A DNA stretch of 64,000 nt from Actinomycetes bacterium (GTDB lineage: Bacteria > Actinomycetota > Acidimicrobiia > Acidimicrobiales > Palsa-688). The notes under the pieces were generated by a model. That model was given only the letters and a program-made list of their open reading frames with translations. It did not search any database and was not told the DNA's origin. Of this stretch, positions 16,881 through 24,279 are shown one piece after another (the first letter of the stretch is position 1; the number at the start of each line of letters is the position of its first letter). The stretch is taken from positions 1 through 64,000 of the forward strand of contig JAKBBA010000011.1 of the NCBI GenBank assembly GCA_021808665.1. The letters are read 5' to 3'. The position numbers and the translations under genes were made by a program.

Positions 16881-16955
16881 CCGCCAAGGCTACCTGCACC
16901 CGGCCCACCCGTCAGCCGTAACGCACCGTCGGGTACTCCCCGGCCCAAGCGTCGG

Positions 16956-17264
16956 ATGGCTAAGTTGGTGAAAATGCACTCCGCTAGCGATGCTTCTGGG
17001 GATCCGCGCGCCGGGGGCGAGGCCGTCGCTGTCAGCCTCGTGCTGTTCGCTTCCGCTCGTCAAGCTGCGGGAGTGTCCCGGGTGGAGTTGCGAGCGGGCA
17101 CAGTCGCCGAGGCCCTCGACCTAGCGGGGGGAATGTTCGGACCGGATTTCGTCGCCGTGCTGGACCGTTCGCGGGTCTGGGTGAACGGAGAGCCGGCGGC
17201 CCCGGGCACCTCACTAGTCACGGGGGACGAGGTGGCGGTGCTGCCGCCCGTCTCGGGAGGCTGA
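16956..17264 (+). CDS. MoaD/ThiS-family sulfur carrier
   Basis: A 102-residue beta-grasp protein ending VLPPVSGG, the C-terminal Gly-Gly being the thiocarboxylation and transfer site. LVLFASARQAAGVSRVELRAGTVAEAL and FVAVLDRSRVWVNGEPA match molybdopterin synthase small subunit MoaD better than CysO. The first 25 or so residues are an unconserved extension, so ATG 16974 could be the real start. A molybdenum cofactor role would fit the CoxL-like enzyme at 4731-7043. No moaE or other mo-genes are adjacent. This is the second sulfur carrier in the window, distinct from the CysO-like one at 11733. Confidence 0.8.
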   Translation: MAKLVKMHSASDASGDPRAGGEAVAVSLVLFASARQAAGVSRVELRAGTVAEALDLAGGMFGPDFVAVLDRSRVWVNGEPAAPGTSLVTGDEVAVLPPVSGG

Positions 17265-17354
17265 CAAGCCGCTGTGTGGCGTCAACGAAGGCCGCCATCT
17301 CTTCTCTTTCGCTGACGGTAAAGGTAACGTCGTCGGGTAGCCTTTACATCCGAG

Positions 17355-17882
17355 ATGGTTGAGCTACCGCAAGTCACCGACCCCGGCTTCTTGGATGGAC
17401 TCGAGACGTGGACGTTGGAGGAGGTCCGAGCGACCCGCGACGACCTGACAGCGATCGAGACCGGCCTGTCGTACCTTCGCCGTGTCGTCCAATCCCGCCT
17501 CGACATCGCCTTGGCCGAGCACCGTCGCCGTGAGATGGGCGAGCCCGCCGGAGCGACCGGAATCGTGGAGAGACTCCCGGAGATCCTCGGGTCGAAGCTG
17601 AGAAGCTCGGGCACCGGTCGTCTCAACACCAGTTTCGTTCCCACCCGGGTTCCTGAGGATCTCGACCGCCAGCTTGAGGCGATACTTCCGGCATCGCGTG
17701 TCTCCTCGGTTTCGGACCTATCAGACGGTGACCTGACCCAGGCGCAGGAGTCTTTAACCGACTTGGAGCGGCTCGTCTCGGCTGAGAGACGGAGTGTCTT
17801 CGAGGTGATAGACCGACTCCAAGACGAGGTCGTCCGCCGGTACAAGACGGGTGAGGCCACGGTCGACTCACTCCTCGCGTGA
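17355..17882 (+). CDS. RsiG-like protein with c-di-GMP-binding signature
   Basis: A 175-residue, largely helical protein. Residues 35-50 read E-x3-S-x2-R-x3-Q-x3-D exactly (E35, S39, R42, Q46, D50), the c-di-GMP motif described for RsiG, the anti-sigma factor of WhiG. A second, degenerate copy lies at E138, S142, R145, F149 (instead of Q) and D153. This is the two-helix layout of RsiG, with the middle (about residues 60-125) less ordered. It would bind a flagellar/sporulation-type sigma factor in a c-di-GMP-dependent way, but no whiG/fliA gene is in the window. It precedes an HTH regulator and mshA. ATG 17355 starts the only clear homology. Motif seen; function inferred. Confidence 0.75.
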   Translation: MVELPQVTDPGFLDGLETWTLEEVRATRDDLTAIETGLSYLRRVVQSRLDIALAEHRRREMGEPAGATGIVERLPEILGSKLRSSGTGRLNTSFVPTRVPEDLDRQLEAILPASRVSSVSDLSDGDLTQAQESLTDLERLVSAERRSVFEVIDRLQDEVVRRYKTGEATVDSLLA

Positions 17883-17958
17883 CGTGCTCCTGCGTGGGCC
17901 GGCAAGGCGCCACCGGTTCTTGTGGCTGCGAGCGATCGGATTCCCGGGGGAAAGGTAG

Positions 17959-18330
17959 TTGAAGGAAGCCCCGGACCCTTGGGCGGAGCTTGGAGAGTTC
18001 ATCCGTGAGCAACGCGCTGGTGCCCGGCTTTCGATCCGAAGACTTTCCGACCTCGCAGGCGTCTCCAACCCTTATCTGAGCCAGATCGAGAGAGGCCTCA
18101 GGCGTCCATCGGCGGAGATACTCCAGCAAATCGCCAAGGCGCTTCGGATATCGGCCGAGACGCTCTACGTGAGAGCCGGAATCCTCGACCCTCCCGACGC
18201 AACCGGCGGGCTCGGAAAGGCAATACTCGCCGAGCCCGGGCTGACAGAGGAGCAGAAGCAGACCCTCCTGCGGGTGTACACCTCCTTCCTTCGCGAGAAC
18301 GTCCGCAGCGACCCCCGAGGCGAGCCGTGA
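17959..18330 (+). CDS. XRE-family helix-turn-helix regulator
   Basis: A 123-residue DNA-binding protein. The HTH region (about residues 9-65) reads LGEFIREQRAGARLSIRRLSDLAGVSNPYLSQIERGLRRPSAEILQQIAKALRISAETLYVRAG, a Cro/CI-type fold with a clear recognition helix. The C-terminal part (about residues 70-115) is a short helical region that could dimerise. TTG 17959 follows GGGGGAAAGG. It lies 76 bases after the RsiG-like gene and just before mshA, so it may regulate this small locus. Targets are unknown. Confidence 0.85.
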   Translation: MKEAPDPWAELGEFIREQRAGARLSIRRLSDLAGVSNPYLSQIERGLRRPSAEILQQIAKALRISAETLYVRAGILDPPDATGGLGKAILAEPGLTEEQKQTLLRVYTSFLRENVRSDPRGEP

Positions 18331-18377
18331 GAGCCTACCCGGCCGGGTCGCTGCCGGGGTCAACCGGCGGGGGAGGG

Positions 18378-19664
18378 ATGTCCGGAAGGCTGGCGATCCT
18401 TTCGATGCACACGTCCCCTCTCGCACAGGCAGGTACCGGTGACGGTGGCGGCATGAACGTATACGTCCGGGAGCTCGCTACGTCCTTGGCGCGCTCCGGC
18501 GTGGTGTGCGACGTGTTCACCCGGGCTGAGAGTCCCCATCAGCCGGCGACAGTGACCGTGGAACCTGGGTTCACGGTTCACAACGTCGTCGCCGGTCCGT
18601 CTGAGCCGGTAGCGAAAGAGTCGCTGGTCGACCTGGTAGGCGAGTGGACCGAGCAGGTTGCCCGGCGTATCTCGCAGCTGGAGCATAGCGGCGAGCCCTT
18701 CTCGGCTTTGCACGCCAACTACTGGCTTTCGGGAGTGGCCGGACACACCCTAAAGCACGAACTGGAGTTGCCGCTCCTAGTCACCTTCCACACTTTGGAC
18801 CGGGTTAAAGCCGACGCAGGGTCAGGCGGTTCCATGTTCGGAGAGCCTGCTCGGCGCAGCGCAGCCGAAGCCGAGATCATAGGCTGCGCTGACGCTCTCC
18901 TGGCCTCGTGCCGGGTGGAGGAGGACCAGCTCGTGGGTCTCTACGGCGCTGAGCGTTCCCGGATCGTTCGAGTGGCTCCAGGAGTCCAGCACGCTTTCTT
19001 CGCGCCGGGGGATCGCCGTCAGGCCCGCAAGGCCGTGGGGTTGGACCCCGACGACCCGGTGATCCTCTTCGTGGGGAGGATCCAGCCGCTCAAAGGACCT
19101 TCCCTGGCTGTGGAGGCGCTAGCTGAGCTGCACCGCGGGCTTGGCTGTTTGAGGCCGGAGATGTCGAAAAGTTCGAAGAAGCCGATGCTGGTGGTCATCG
19201 GAGGGCCGAGCGGGCCCCAAGGCGAGGCGGAACTAGATCGGGTCCGCCGGGCGGTTGCCGTCCACGGCTTGGGCGACTCCGTGCGGATAGTGGAACCGCA
19301 GCCACACGAGAGGTTGTCGACGTTCTACCGAGCCGCAGATGTCTGCCTCGTGACCAGCCGCTCCGAGTCGTTCGGGATGGTCGCGCTCGAGGCAGCTGCG
19401 TGCGCAACTCCGGTGGTGGCTGCGGCGGTCGGCGGTCTGACGACGATCGTCGTCGATGGTGAAACCGGCTTTCTCGTCGGTAGGCGCTCGCCGGAGGACT
19501 TCGCTGAACCTGTGGCCCGCCTCCTCGGCGATTCCGAGTACGCAGCCCGGATAGGTCGGCGGGCAAGCTCGAGGGCGAAGGCTTACACTTGGCGGCGTGC
19601 AGCGAGCCAGCTGTGGGAAAAAGTGGAGACCCTGACCGGAGCGGAGCTGGTCGCCTGCGGCTGA
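18378..19664 (+). CDS. mshA: D-inositol-3-phosphate glycosyltransferase MshA (mycothiol)
   Basis: A 428-residue GT4 enzyme expected to move GlcNAc from UDP-GlcNAc to 1L-myo-inositol-1-phosphate, first step of mycothiol synthesis. The N-terminus LSMHTSPLAQAGTGDGGGMNVYVRELA is the MshA hallmark; LHANYWLSG, LVTFHTLDRVK, EAEIIGCADALLASC, LFVGRIQPLKGP and SRSESFGMVALEAAACATPVVAAAVGG follow in order. ATG 18378 is preceded by GGGGGAGGG. A GTG at 18327 overlapping the HTH gene would add 17 unconserved residues. Mycothiol is an actinobacterial thiol, so this helps place the organism. A hairpin after the gene probably terminates it. Confidence 0.92.
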   Translation: MSGRLAILSMHTSPLAQAGTGDGGGMNVYVRELATSLARSGVVCDVFTRAESPHQPATVTVEPGFTVHNVVAGPSEPVAKESLVDLVGEWTEQVARRISQLEHSGEPFSALHANYWLSGVAGHTLKHELELPLLVTFHTLDRVKADAGSGGSMFGEPARRSAAEAEIIGCADALLASCRVEEDQLVGLYGAERSRIVRVAPGVQHAFFAPGDRRQARKAVGLDPDDPVILFVGRIQPLKGPSLAVEALAELHRGLGCLRPEMSKSSKKPMLVVIGGPSGPQGEAELDRVRRAVAVHGLGDSVRIVEPQPHERLSTFYRAADVCLVTSRSESFGMVALEAAACATPVVAAAVGGLTTIVVDGETGFLVGRRSPEDFAEPVARLLGDSEYAARIGRRASSRAKAYTWRRAASQLWEKVETLTGAELVACG

Positions 19665-19778
19665 ATGGCTAGGACTTCCCGAACGTCTGGTTGGGCCTTG
19701 CCGGGAGTCGCGGATCCCGGTACCCTCGGGTGAGCCGCTAGCCCGCAAAGTCGGCCGGGCGGGTCGCTCGGGGAAGTG

Positions 19779-19810
19779 CGAACCGCTGGGCTGGCTCGGG
19801 CAGCGGTTCG
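19779..19810 (+). terminator. Hairpin between mshA and proC
   Basis: CGAACCGCT (19779-19787) pairs perfectly with AGCGGTTCG (19802-19810) across a 14-base loop, 28 bases before the proC start. It may end the mshA transcript or act in the proC leader. Confidence 0.5.
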
Positions 19811-19837
19811 TGCCCTGTGCACGTATAGGGTCTATGT

Positions 19838-20737
19838 ATGGCAGGTGCCCCTGACGATGTCGCTACCGGACCCAGCGTCGCTTCTATTCCCGGTCCGGGA
19901 TGGTCCGATCCATTGATCGTCGCCGGCGGCGGTCGCATGGGTGAAGCCCTTGTGAAGGGACTGCTGGCCGGTGGGTGGAAGCCAGGGCGGATCGCCGTGG
20001 TCGAGGTATCGGAGCAGCGCCGCTGGGAGCTCGAACAAGCCGGTTACCCCGCAAAAGGGGTGCTCGTAGTGTCTAGCGTCGCTGAAGCGGTCGACACCGT
20101 CATCTCGGGGTCTGACGCAGGCCCCCTGGGGGCGGTCTTGGCGGTCAAGCCCCACGACGTCGGCTTGGTGTGCGCTGAGCTAAAGAAGGCGGGGGTCCGA
20201 AGAGTCCTTTCCATCGCAGCGGGCGTGACGCTTGGAACCCTGGAAGGCTGGCTCGACTCGGTGGCGGTGATCAGGTCAATGCCCAACACGGCTGCGACAG
20301 TCGGCGCCGCCGCCAGCGCCCTTTGCAGAGGACGTAGCGCCGCTCCCGACGACGTGACATGGGCGGCGGGTCTGCTTGGAGCTGTGGGAACCGTGATCGA
20401 AGTACCCGAGAAGTCCCTGGACGCCGTGACAGGCCTGTCAGGCTCCGGACCCGCCTACGTCTTCCTCGTCGTCGAAGCGCTCATCGACGCAGGCGTTCAC
20501 GTTGGTCTGCCGAGAGACATAGCTAAGACCCTGGCCGTGGCAACCTTGGTTGGCTCTGCGAAACTGCTCGAAGTGACTGGAGAGGAAGCGTCGGTCCTTC
20601 GAGCCAACGTCACATCGCCGGGCGGCACTACCGCTGCCGGGCTCCGCCAGCTGGAGCGAGCTGCCGTGCGCGCCGCGGTCCTCGACGCGGTCGTGGCGTC
20701 AGCCGAGAGAGCCGCAGAGTTGGGCAAGCAGAGCTGA
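19838..20737 (+). CDS. proC: Pyrroline-5-carboxylate reductase
   Basis: A 299-residue enzyme reducing pyrroline-5-carboxylate to proline with NAD(P)H. Visible are the dinucleotide fold VAGGGRMGEALVKGLL, AVKPHDVGLVCAELKKAG, SMPNTAATVGAAASALCRG, the family signature LDAVTGLSGSGPAYVFLVVEALIDAGVHVGLPRDIA and the late VTSPGGTTAAGLRQLE. The N-terminal 23 residues are a non-conserved lead, and no Shine-Dalgarno precedes ATG 19838, so a leaderless or later start is possible. It directly precedes the rex-hem cluster but is cut off from it by a strong hairpin. Confidence 0.94.
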   Translation: MAGAPDDVATGPSVASIPGPGWSDPLIVAGGGRMGEALVKGLLAGGWKPGRIAVVEVSEQRRWELEQAGYPAKGVLVVSSVAEAVDTVISGSDAGPLGAVLAVKPHDVGLVCAELKKAGVRRVLSIAAGVTLGTLEGWLDSVAVIRSMPNTAATVGAAASALCRGRSAAPDDVTWAAGLLGAVGTVIEVPEKSLDAVTGLSGSGPAYVFLVVEALIDAGVHVGLPRDIAKTLAVATLVGSAKLLEVTGEEASVLRANVTSPGGTTAAGLRQLERAAVRAAVLDAVVASAERAAELGKQS

Positions 20738-20762
20738 AAATCCGCCGGCGACGGGCGGATTT
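20738..20762 (+). terminator. proC terminator hairpin
   Basis: AAATCCGCC (20738-20746) and GGCGGATTT (20754-20762) pair perfectly around a 7-base loop immediately after the proC TGA. Confidence 0.75.
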
Positions 20763-20828
20763 CAGGCCCGTCTGAGGTTCTGCGCAGGCTATGCCCGCAG
20801 AGGGACTTATCCCGGTAGCATTTCGGGA

Positions 20829-21476
20829 GTGAACGGACACCGCATCCCTGAGGCGACAGTCAACCGCCTCCCCGTCTACCTGCGGGTCCTGGCCGAGGCG
20901 TCCGGTTCGAGCCCGACGATCTCTTCTGAGCTGCTGGCGGAGAAGGCCGGTGTCAACGCCGCTCAGGTGCGTAAGGACCTCTCGCATCTGGGTTCCTACG
21001 GAACACGCGGGGTTGGTTACGAGGTCGGTTACCTGATGCACCAGATAAGCAGGCGCCTTGGTGTCGACACCGAACTAAAGGTGGTCATAGTCGGCGCAGG
21101 AAACCTCGGTCAGGCTCTAGCAACCTACGGGGGTTTCGCATCTAGAGGCTTCCAGGTTGTTGCGACTTTCGACTCGGATCCTGACAAGGTGGGAACCCGA
21201 GTGGGTGTCACCAAGGTCCAGCCGGTGGCGTCGATGCCCGATACGCTTCGGGAACTTCGAGTTGACATCGGTGTGGTTACCACCCCGGCGTCCGCCGCGC
21301 AGTCGACCGTAGACTTGCTCGTGTCCGGCGGGGTCAGCTGCGTCTTGAACTTCGCTCCCACGACGGTGGCAGTACCCGAGCACGTTGCGCTACGCCAGGT
21401 TGATCTCGGCGTCGAGTTGCAGATCCTCAGCTTCTACCGCCAGGGAGATGTATCTCCAGTGGCCGTCGGCGAGTAG
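20829..21476 (+). CDS. rex: Redox-sensing transcriptional repressor Rex
   Basis: A 215-residue Rex protein, which senses the NADH/NAD+ ratio. The N-terminal winged helix contains LAEKAGVNAAQVRKDLSHLGSYGTRGVGYEV, the Rex recognition segment, and the C-terminal Rossmann domain contains VVIVGAGNLGQALATY for NAD(H) binding, with LNFAPTTVAVPEHV further on. GTG 20829 is the start. It leads the heme gene cluster, as in Streptomyces, and in this genome probably controls respiration-related genes. I looked for the TTGTGAANNNNTTCACAA-type operator in front of rex and nuoA and saw none convincing. The siroheme gene starts 2 bases after its stop. Confidence 0.95.
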   Translation: MNGHRIPEATVNRLPVYLRVLAEASGSSPTISSELLAEKAGVNAAQVRKDLSHLGSYGTRGVGYEVGYLMHQISRRLGVDTELKVVIVGAGNLGQALATYGGFASRGFQVVATFDSDPDKVGTRVGVTKVQPVASMPDTLRELRVDIGVVTTPASAAQSTVDLLVSGGVSCVLNFAPTTVAVPEHVALRQVDLGVELQILSFYRQGDVSPVAVGE

Positions 21477-21478
21477 TC

Positions 21479-22099
21479 ATGCCTGTAGGTCAGCGCCTCT
21501 ACCCGGTCAGCCTGGTGGTCGCTGGACGTCGTTGTGTAGTTGTCGGCGGAGGCCAGGTAGCCCTGCGTAAGGTTTCGGCTCTCGTCGAAGCCGGCGCATC
21601 GGTCGTCGTCGTAGCCCCCGAGATCTGCGAGGAGATCATGGCTATGGGAGTGGAGGTCGTCGGGAGACGATACGAAGCTTCCGACATCTCCTCTGCGTGG
21701 CTCGTGATAGCTGCAACCGACGATCCGACCGTGAACCGCAAAGTCTACGCCGACGGTGGCGCCGTCGGCGTTTGGGTCAACTCGGCCGACGACCCCGAGG
21801 CGTGCGCCTTCACACTTCCGGCTGTAGCCCGGCAGGGGCCGGTCACGGTAGCGGTTTCGACCGGGGGTCATAGCCCTGCACTGGCAGGCTGGATCCGGGA
21901 CCAGGTGGCCGGCTGCCTAGGTCCTGAGATCGGGGTTCTGGCAGAGATGCTCTCCGCTGCGCGAGAGCAAATACAGCAGTCCGGTCGTTCCACCGAAGGT
22001 CTCGACTGGCGGAAGGTGCTGGATTCGGGCATGCTCGAACTGATACGAGAGGGCCAGACGGCCCAGGCAAGGGAGCGCCTCGAGGCGTGTCTGTACTAG
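21479..22099 (+). CDS. Precorrin-2 dehydrogenase (siroheme synthase N-terminal type)
   Basis: A 206-residue protein of the SirC/Met8/CysG-N family, which oxidises precorrin-2 to sirohydrochlorin with NAD+ and in some members inserts iron. Visible are YPVSLVVAGRRCVVVGGGQVALRKVSALVEAGASVVVVAP (NAD fold), WLVIAATDDPTVNRKVYADGG, VNSADDPEACAFTLPAVARQGPVTVAVSTGGHSPALAGWIRD, in which the last is the family-typical catalytic region. It stands alone, while the methyltransferase (SUMT) is fused to HemD downstream. It overlaps hemA by 13 bases, indicating coupled translation in the rex operon. Confidence 0.9.
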   Translation: MPVGQRLYPVSLVVAGRRCVVVGGGQVALRKVSALVEAGASVVVVAPEICEEIMAMGVEVVGRRYEASDISSAWLVIAATDDPTVNRKVYADGGAVGVWVNSADDPEACAFTLPAVARQGPVTVAVSTGGHSPALAGWIRDQVAGCLGPEIGVLAEMLSAAREQIQQSGRSTEGLDWRKVLDSGMLELIREGQTAQARERLEACLY

Positions 22100-23349
22100 T
22101 AGTCGGCCTTAACCACAAGACAGCACCCGTCGAGGTGCTCGAAACGGTCGCCGTACCCGAAGCGGACCTAGCGAAAGCGTTGTTCGAGTTGTCCGGGTTC
22201 GATCAGCTGAGCGAGGTCGTCCTCGTGTCCACCTGCCAGCGGACCGAGGTGTACTCGGTGGCCAGGCGCTACCATCCTGGCGTTGGCCAAGTCCGAAGCT
22301 TCTTGGCTGAGTGGGGCGGCGCCTCGCCAGAAACCCTTACATCTCACCTCTACGAATATCACGACGAGGCGGCTGCCCGACATCTCTTCAAGGTGGCAGC
22401 CGGGCTTGACTCGGCGGTCCTGGGGGAAGGCGAGATTTTGGGTCAGCTGGCGGACTCCTGGGAGTCGGCTCGTCGCGAAGGGACGTCAGGGCCGGTGATG
22501 GCGACGCTTTTCCGGCACGCAATCGAAGTAGGCAAGCGGGTTCGTACCGAGACGGCAATCGCCCGCGGGACGACGTCGCTTTCCCAGGCGGCTGTAGCGC
22601 TAGCGCGCAACGAGCTCGGCTCCCTCGAAGGCCGGACGACCCTGGTCCTTGGGGCCGGGGAGATGGGCGAGGCCATGGCCCAAGCGCTTGCCGGGTCATC
22701 GAAGTCCGCTCGGGTCCTGGTGGCCAACCGGACTCGCAGGAGAGCCGACGAGCTCGCATCTCGTTTCGGGGGAGAGGCCATGGACTGGCAGGACCTGTCC
22801 GACGCGCTAGCGCAGGCGGACGTCGTGCTGGCCTCGACCGGAGCACCTACCACGGTCCTCGACGCTCAAATCGTCGCCGGGGCGATGGCGAAGAGGCCTG
22901 GCCGGCCGATGCTTCTCGTGGATATAGCAGTGCCCCGCGACGTCGACGGGGACGTGGCTGACGTGGCCGGCGTGACGCTTTTCGACATGGACGACTTGGC
23001 GGAGTTCGCCCAAAGAGGCATCGACAGCCGAATGCGCGAAGTGCCAGCAGCAGAGTTGATAGTAGACGCTGAAGTGGGGCGCTACAGCGACCGGCTAGCG
23101 CAACGCCGAGTCGCCCCGGTCATAGCCTCCCTCTTCGAGCGGGCTGAGGAGCTGCGCTCAAGCGAGTGGGAGCGCCTGTCGGCGAAGTTGGCCACCCTGG
23201 ATGACGATCAGCGGCGGTCCGTGGAGGCTTTGACAAAAGGAATCGTCGCGAAGATCCTCCACGAGCCGACAGTTGCTCTCAAAGCCGGTGTGGGAACGCC
23301 CATGGGCGAGCAGCTCGCCGAGTCGATCCGCACGCTGTTCGGGCTCTAG
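22087..23349 (+). CDS. hemA: Glutamyl-tRNA reductase
   Basis: A 420-residue enzyme making glutamate-1-semialdehyde from Glu-tRNA, the committed step of C5 tetrapyrrole synthesis. The catalytic cysteine lies in LVSTCQRTEVY; GLDSAVLGEGEILGQL, KRVRTETAIARGTTSLSQAAV, VLGAGEMGEAMAQAL (NADPH fold) and LVDIAVPRDVD complete the family pattern, with the C-terminal dimerisation helices at the end. GTG 22087 lies inside the preceding gene. One base-tight junction (0 bases) connects it to hemC. Confidence 0.97.
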   Translation: MSVLVVGLNHKTAPVEVLETVAVPEADLAKALFELSGFDQLSEVVLVSTCQRTEVYSVARRYHPGVGQVRSFLAEWGGASPETLTSHLYEYHDEAAARHLFKVAAGLDSAVLGEGEILGQLADSWESARREGTSGPVMATLFRHAIEVGKRVRTETAIARGTTSLSQAAVALARNELGSLEGRTTLVLGAGEMGEAMAQALAGSSKSARVLVANRTRRRADELASRFGGEAMDWQDLSDALAQADVVLASTGAPTTVLDAQIVAGAMAKRPGRPMLLVDIAVPRDVDGDVADVAGVTLFDMDDLAEFAQRGIDSRMREVPAAELIVDAEVGRYSDRLAQRRVAPVIASLFERAEELRSSEWERLSAKLATLDDDQRRSVEALTKGIVAKILHEPTVALKAGVGTPMGEQLAESIRTLFGL

Positions 23350-24279
23350 TTGCCTGCGACCCGGGCACGGCTGGCTACTCGCGCCAGCCCTCTGGCCCTA
23401 TGGCAGGCTCACAGCGTCGCAGAACAGCTAGGCCGATCCCAACCGGGCATCGAAGTAACTGTCGTCACTGTCGACACCGCGGGCGACCGACGCGTCGACC
23501 GTTCTATCGGAGAGATCGGCGGGCAGGGAGTCTTCGTGAAGGAGGTGCAGGCGGCGGTTCTCGACGGCCGAGCGGACATCGCCGTCCACTCCGCCAAGGA
23601 CCTTCCTTCTGCCACCCCCGACGGGCTGCTTCTAGCAGCGGTCCCATCTCGGGCGGATCCCCGGGATGTGCTGGTCGGATCGACACTCGACGGGCTAGCA
23701 CCGGGAGCGCTGATCGCCACCGGATCACGCCGCCGGATGGCGCAGCTGGCGTGGTTACGCTCGGATCTAACCTTCATGGGTCTGCGAGGCAACATCGCCA
23801 GTCGACTGCAGAAGATTCCCCCTGGTGGGGCTATCGTCATGGCTGCTGCGGCACTTGAGAGGCTTCGGCTCGTGCCTGTGGTGTCCCAGACCCTCGAGGT
23901 GGCGCAGATGGTCCCCCAGGTGGGTCAGGGTGCCATAGCGCTGGAGTGCCGTAAGGACGACCTTGCCAGAGCGCACCTCTTAGAGAGCGTCAACGAGGAG
24001 GACGCCTTCGTCTGCGTCCAGGCGGAAAGGGCCTTCTTGTCTTCGATCGGAGGTGGATGCGACTTGCCGGTGGGGGCTCACGCATGGCTCGACGGTGCGA
24101 CGATGACGATCGAAGGCTTGGTCGGCTCCGCCGACGGCAAGGTGATCCTGCGAGAACGCCGCAGCGGTCCGCGCAACGACTCGGCCCGGCTCGGCGTGGA
24201 GGCCGCCTTGGTCCTCCTGCGCGCGGGTGGCGCCGAGCTGCTCGACGGTGACCCCGGCGGCGCAGGGAGGCCGACGTGA
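23350..24279 (+). CDS. hemC: Hydroxymethylbilane synthase (porphobilinogen deaminase)
   Basis: A 309-residue enzyme polymerising four porphobilinogens. RLATRASPLALWQAHSVAEQL opens the protein; VDRSIGEIGGQGVFVKEVQAAVLDGRADIAVHSAKDLPS, GSRRRMAQLAWLRSDL, GLRGNIASRLQKI, and the dipyrromethane-cofactor loop GGGCDLPVGAHAW with its cysteine are present. TTG 23350 starts immediately after the hemA stop, so initiation depends on coupling. It overlaps the fused cobA-hemD gene by four bases (GTGA). Confidence 0.97.
   Translation: MPATRARLATRASPLALWQAHSVAEQLGRSQPGIEVTVVTVDTAGDRRVDRSIGEIGGQGVFVKEVQAAVLDGRADIAVHSAKDLPSATPDGLLLAAVPSRADPRDVLVGSTLDGLAPGALIATGSRRRMAQLAWLRSDLTFMGLRGNIASRLQKIPPGGAIVMAAAALERLRLVPVVSQTLEVAQMVPQVGQGAIALECRKDDLARAHLLESVNEEDAFVCVQAERAFLSSIGGGCDLPVGAHAWLDGATMTIEGLVGSADGKVILRERRSGPRNDSARLGVEAALVLLRAGGAELLDGDPGGAGRPT

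Noticed and set aside
20763..20828. Rex operator before rex
   Set aside because: No TTGTGA-N6-TCACAA-like palindrome was found here or before nuoA.
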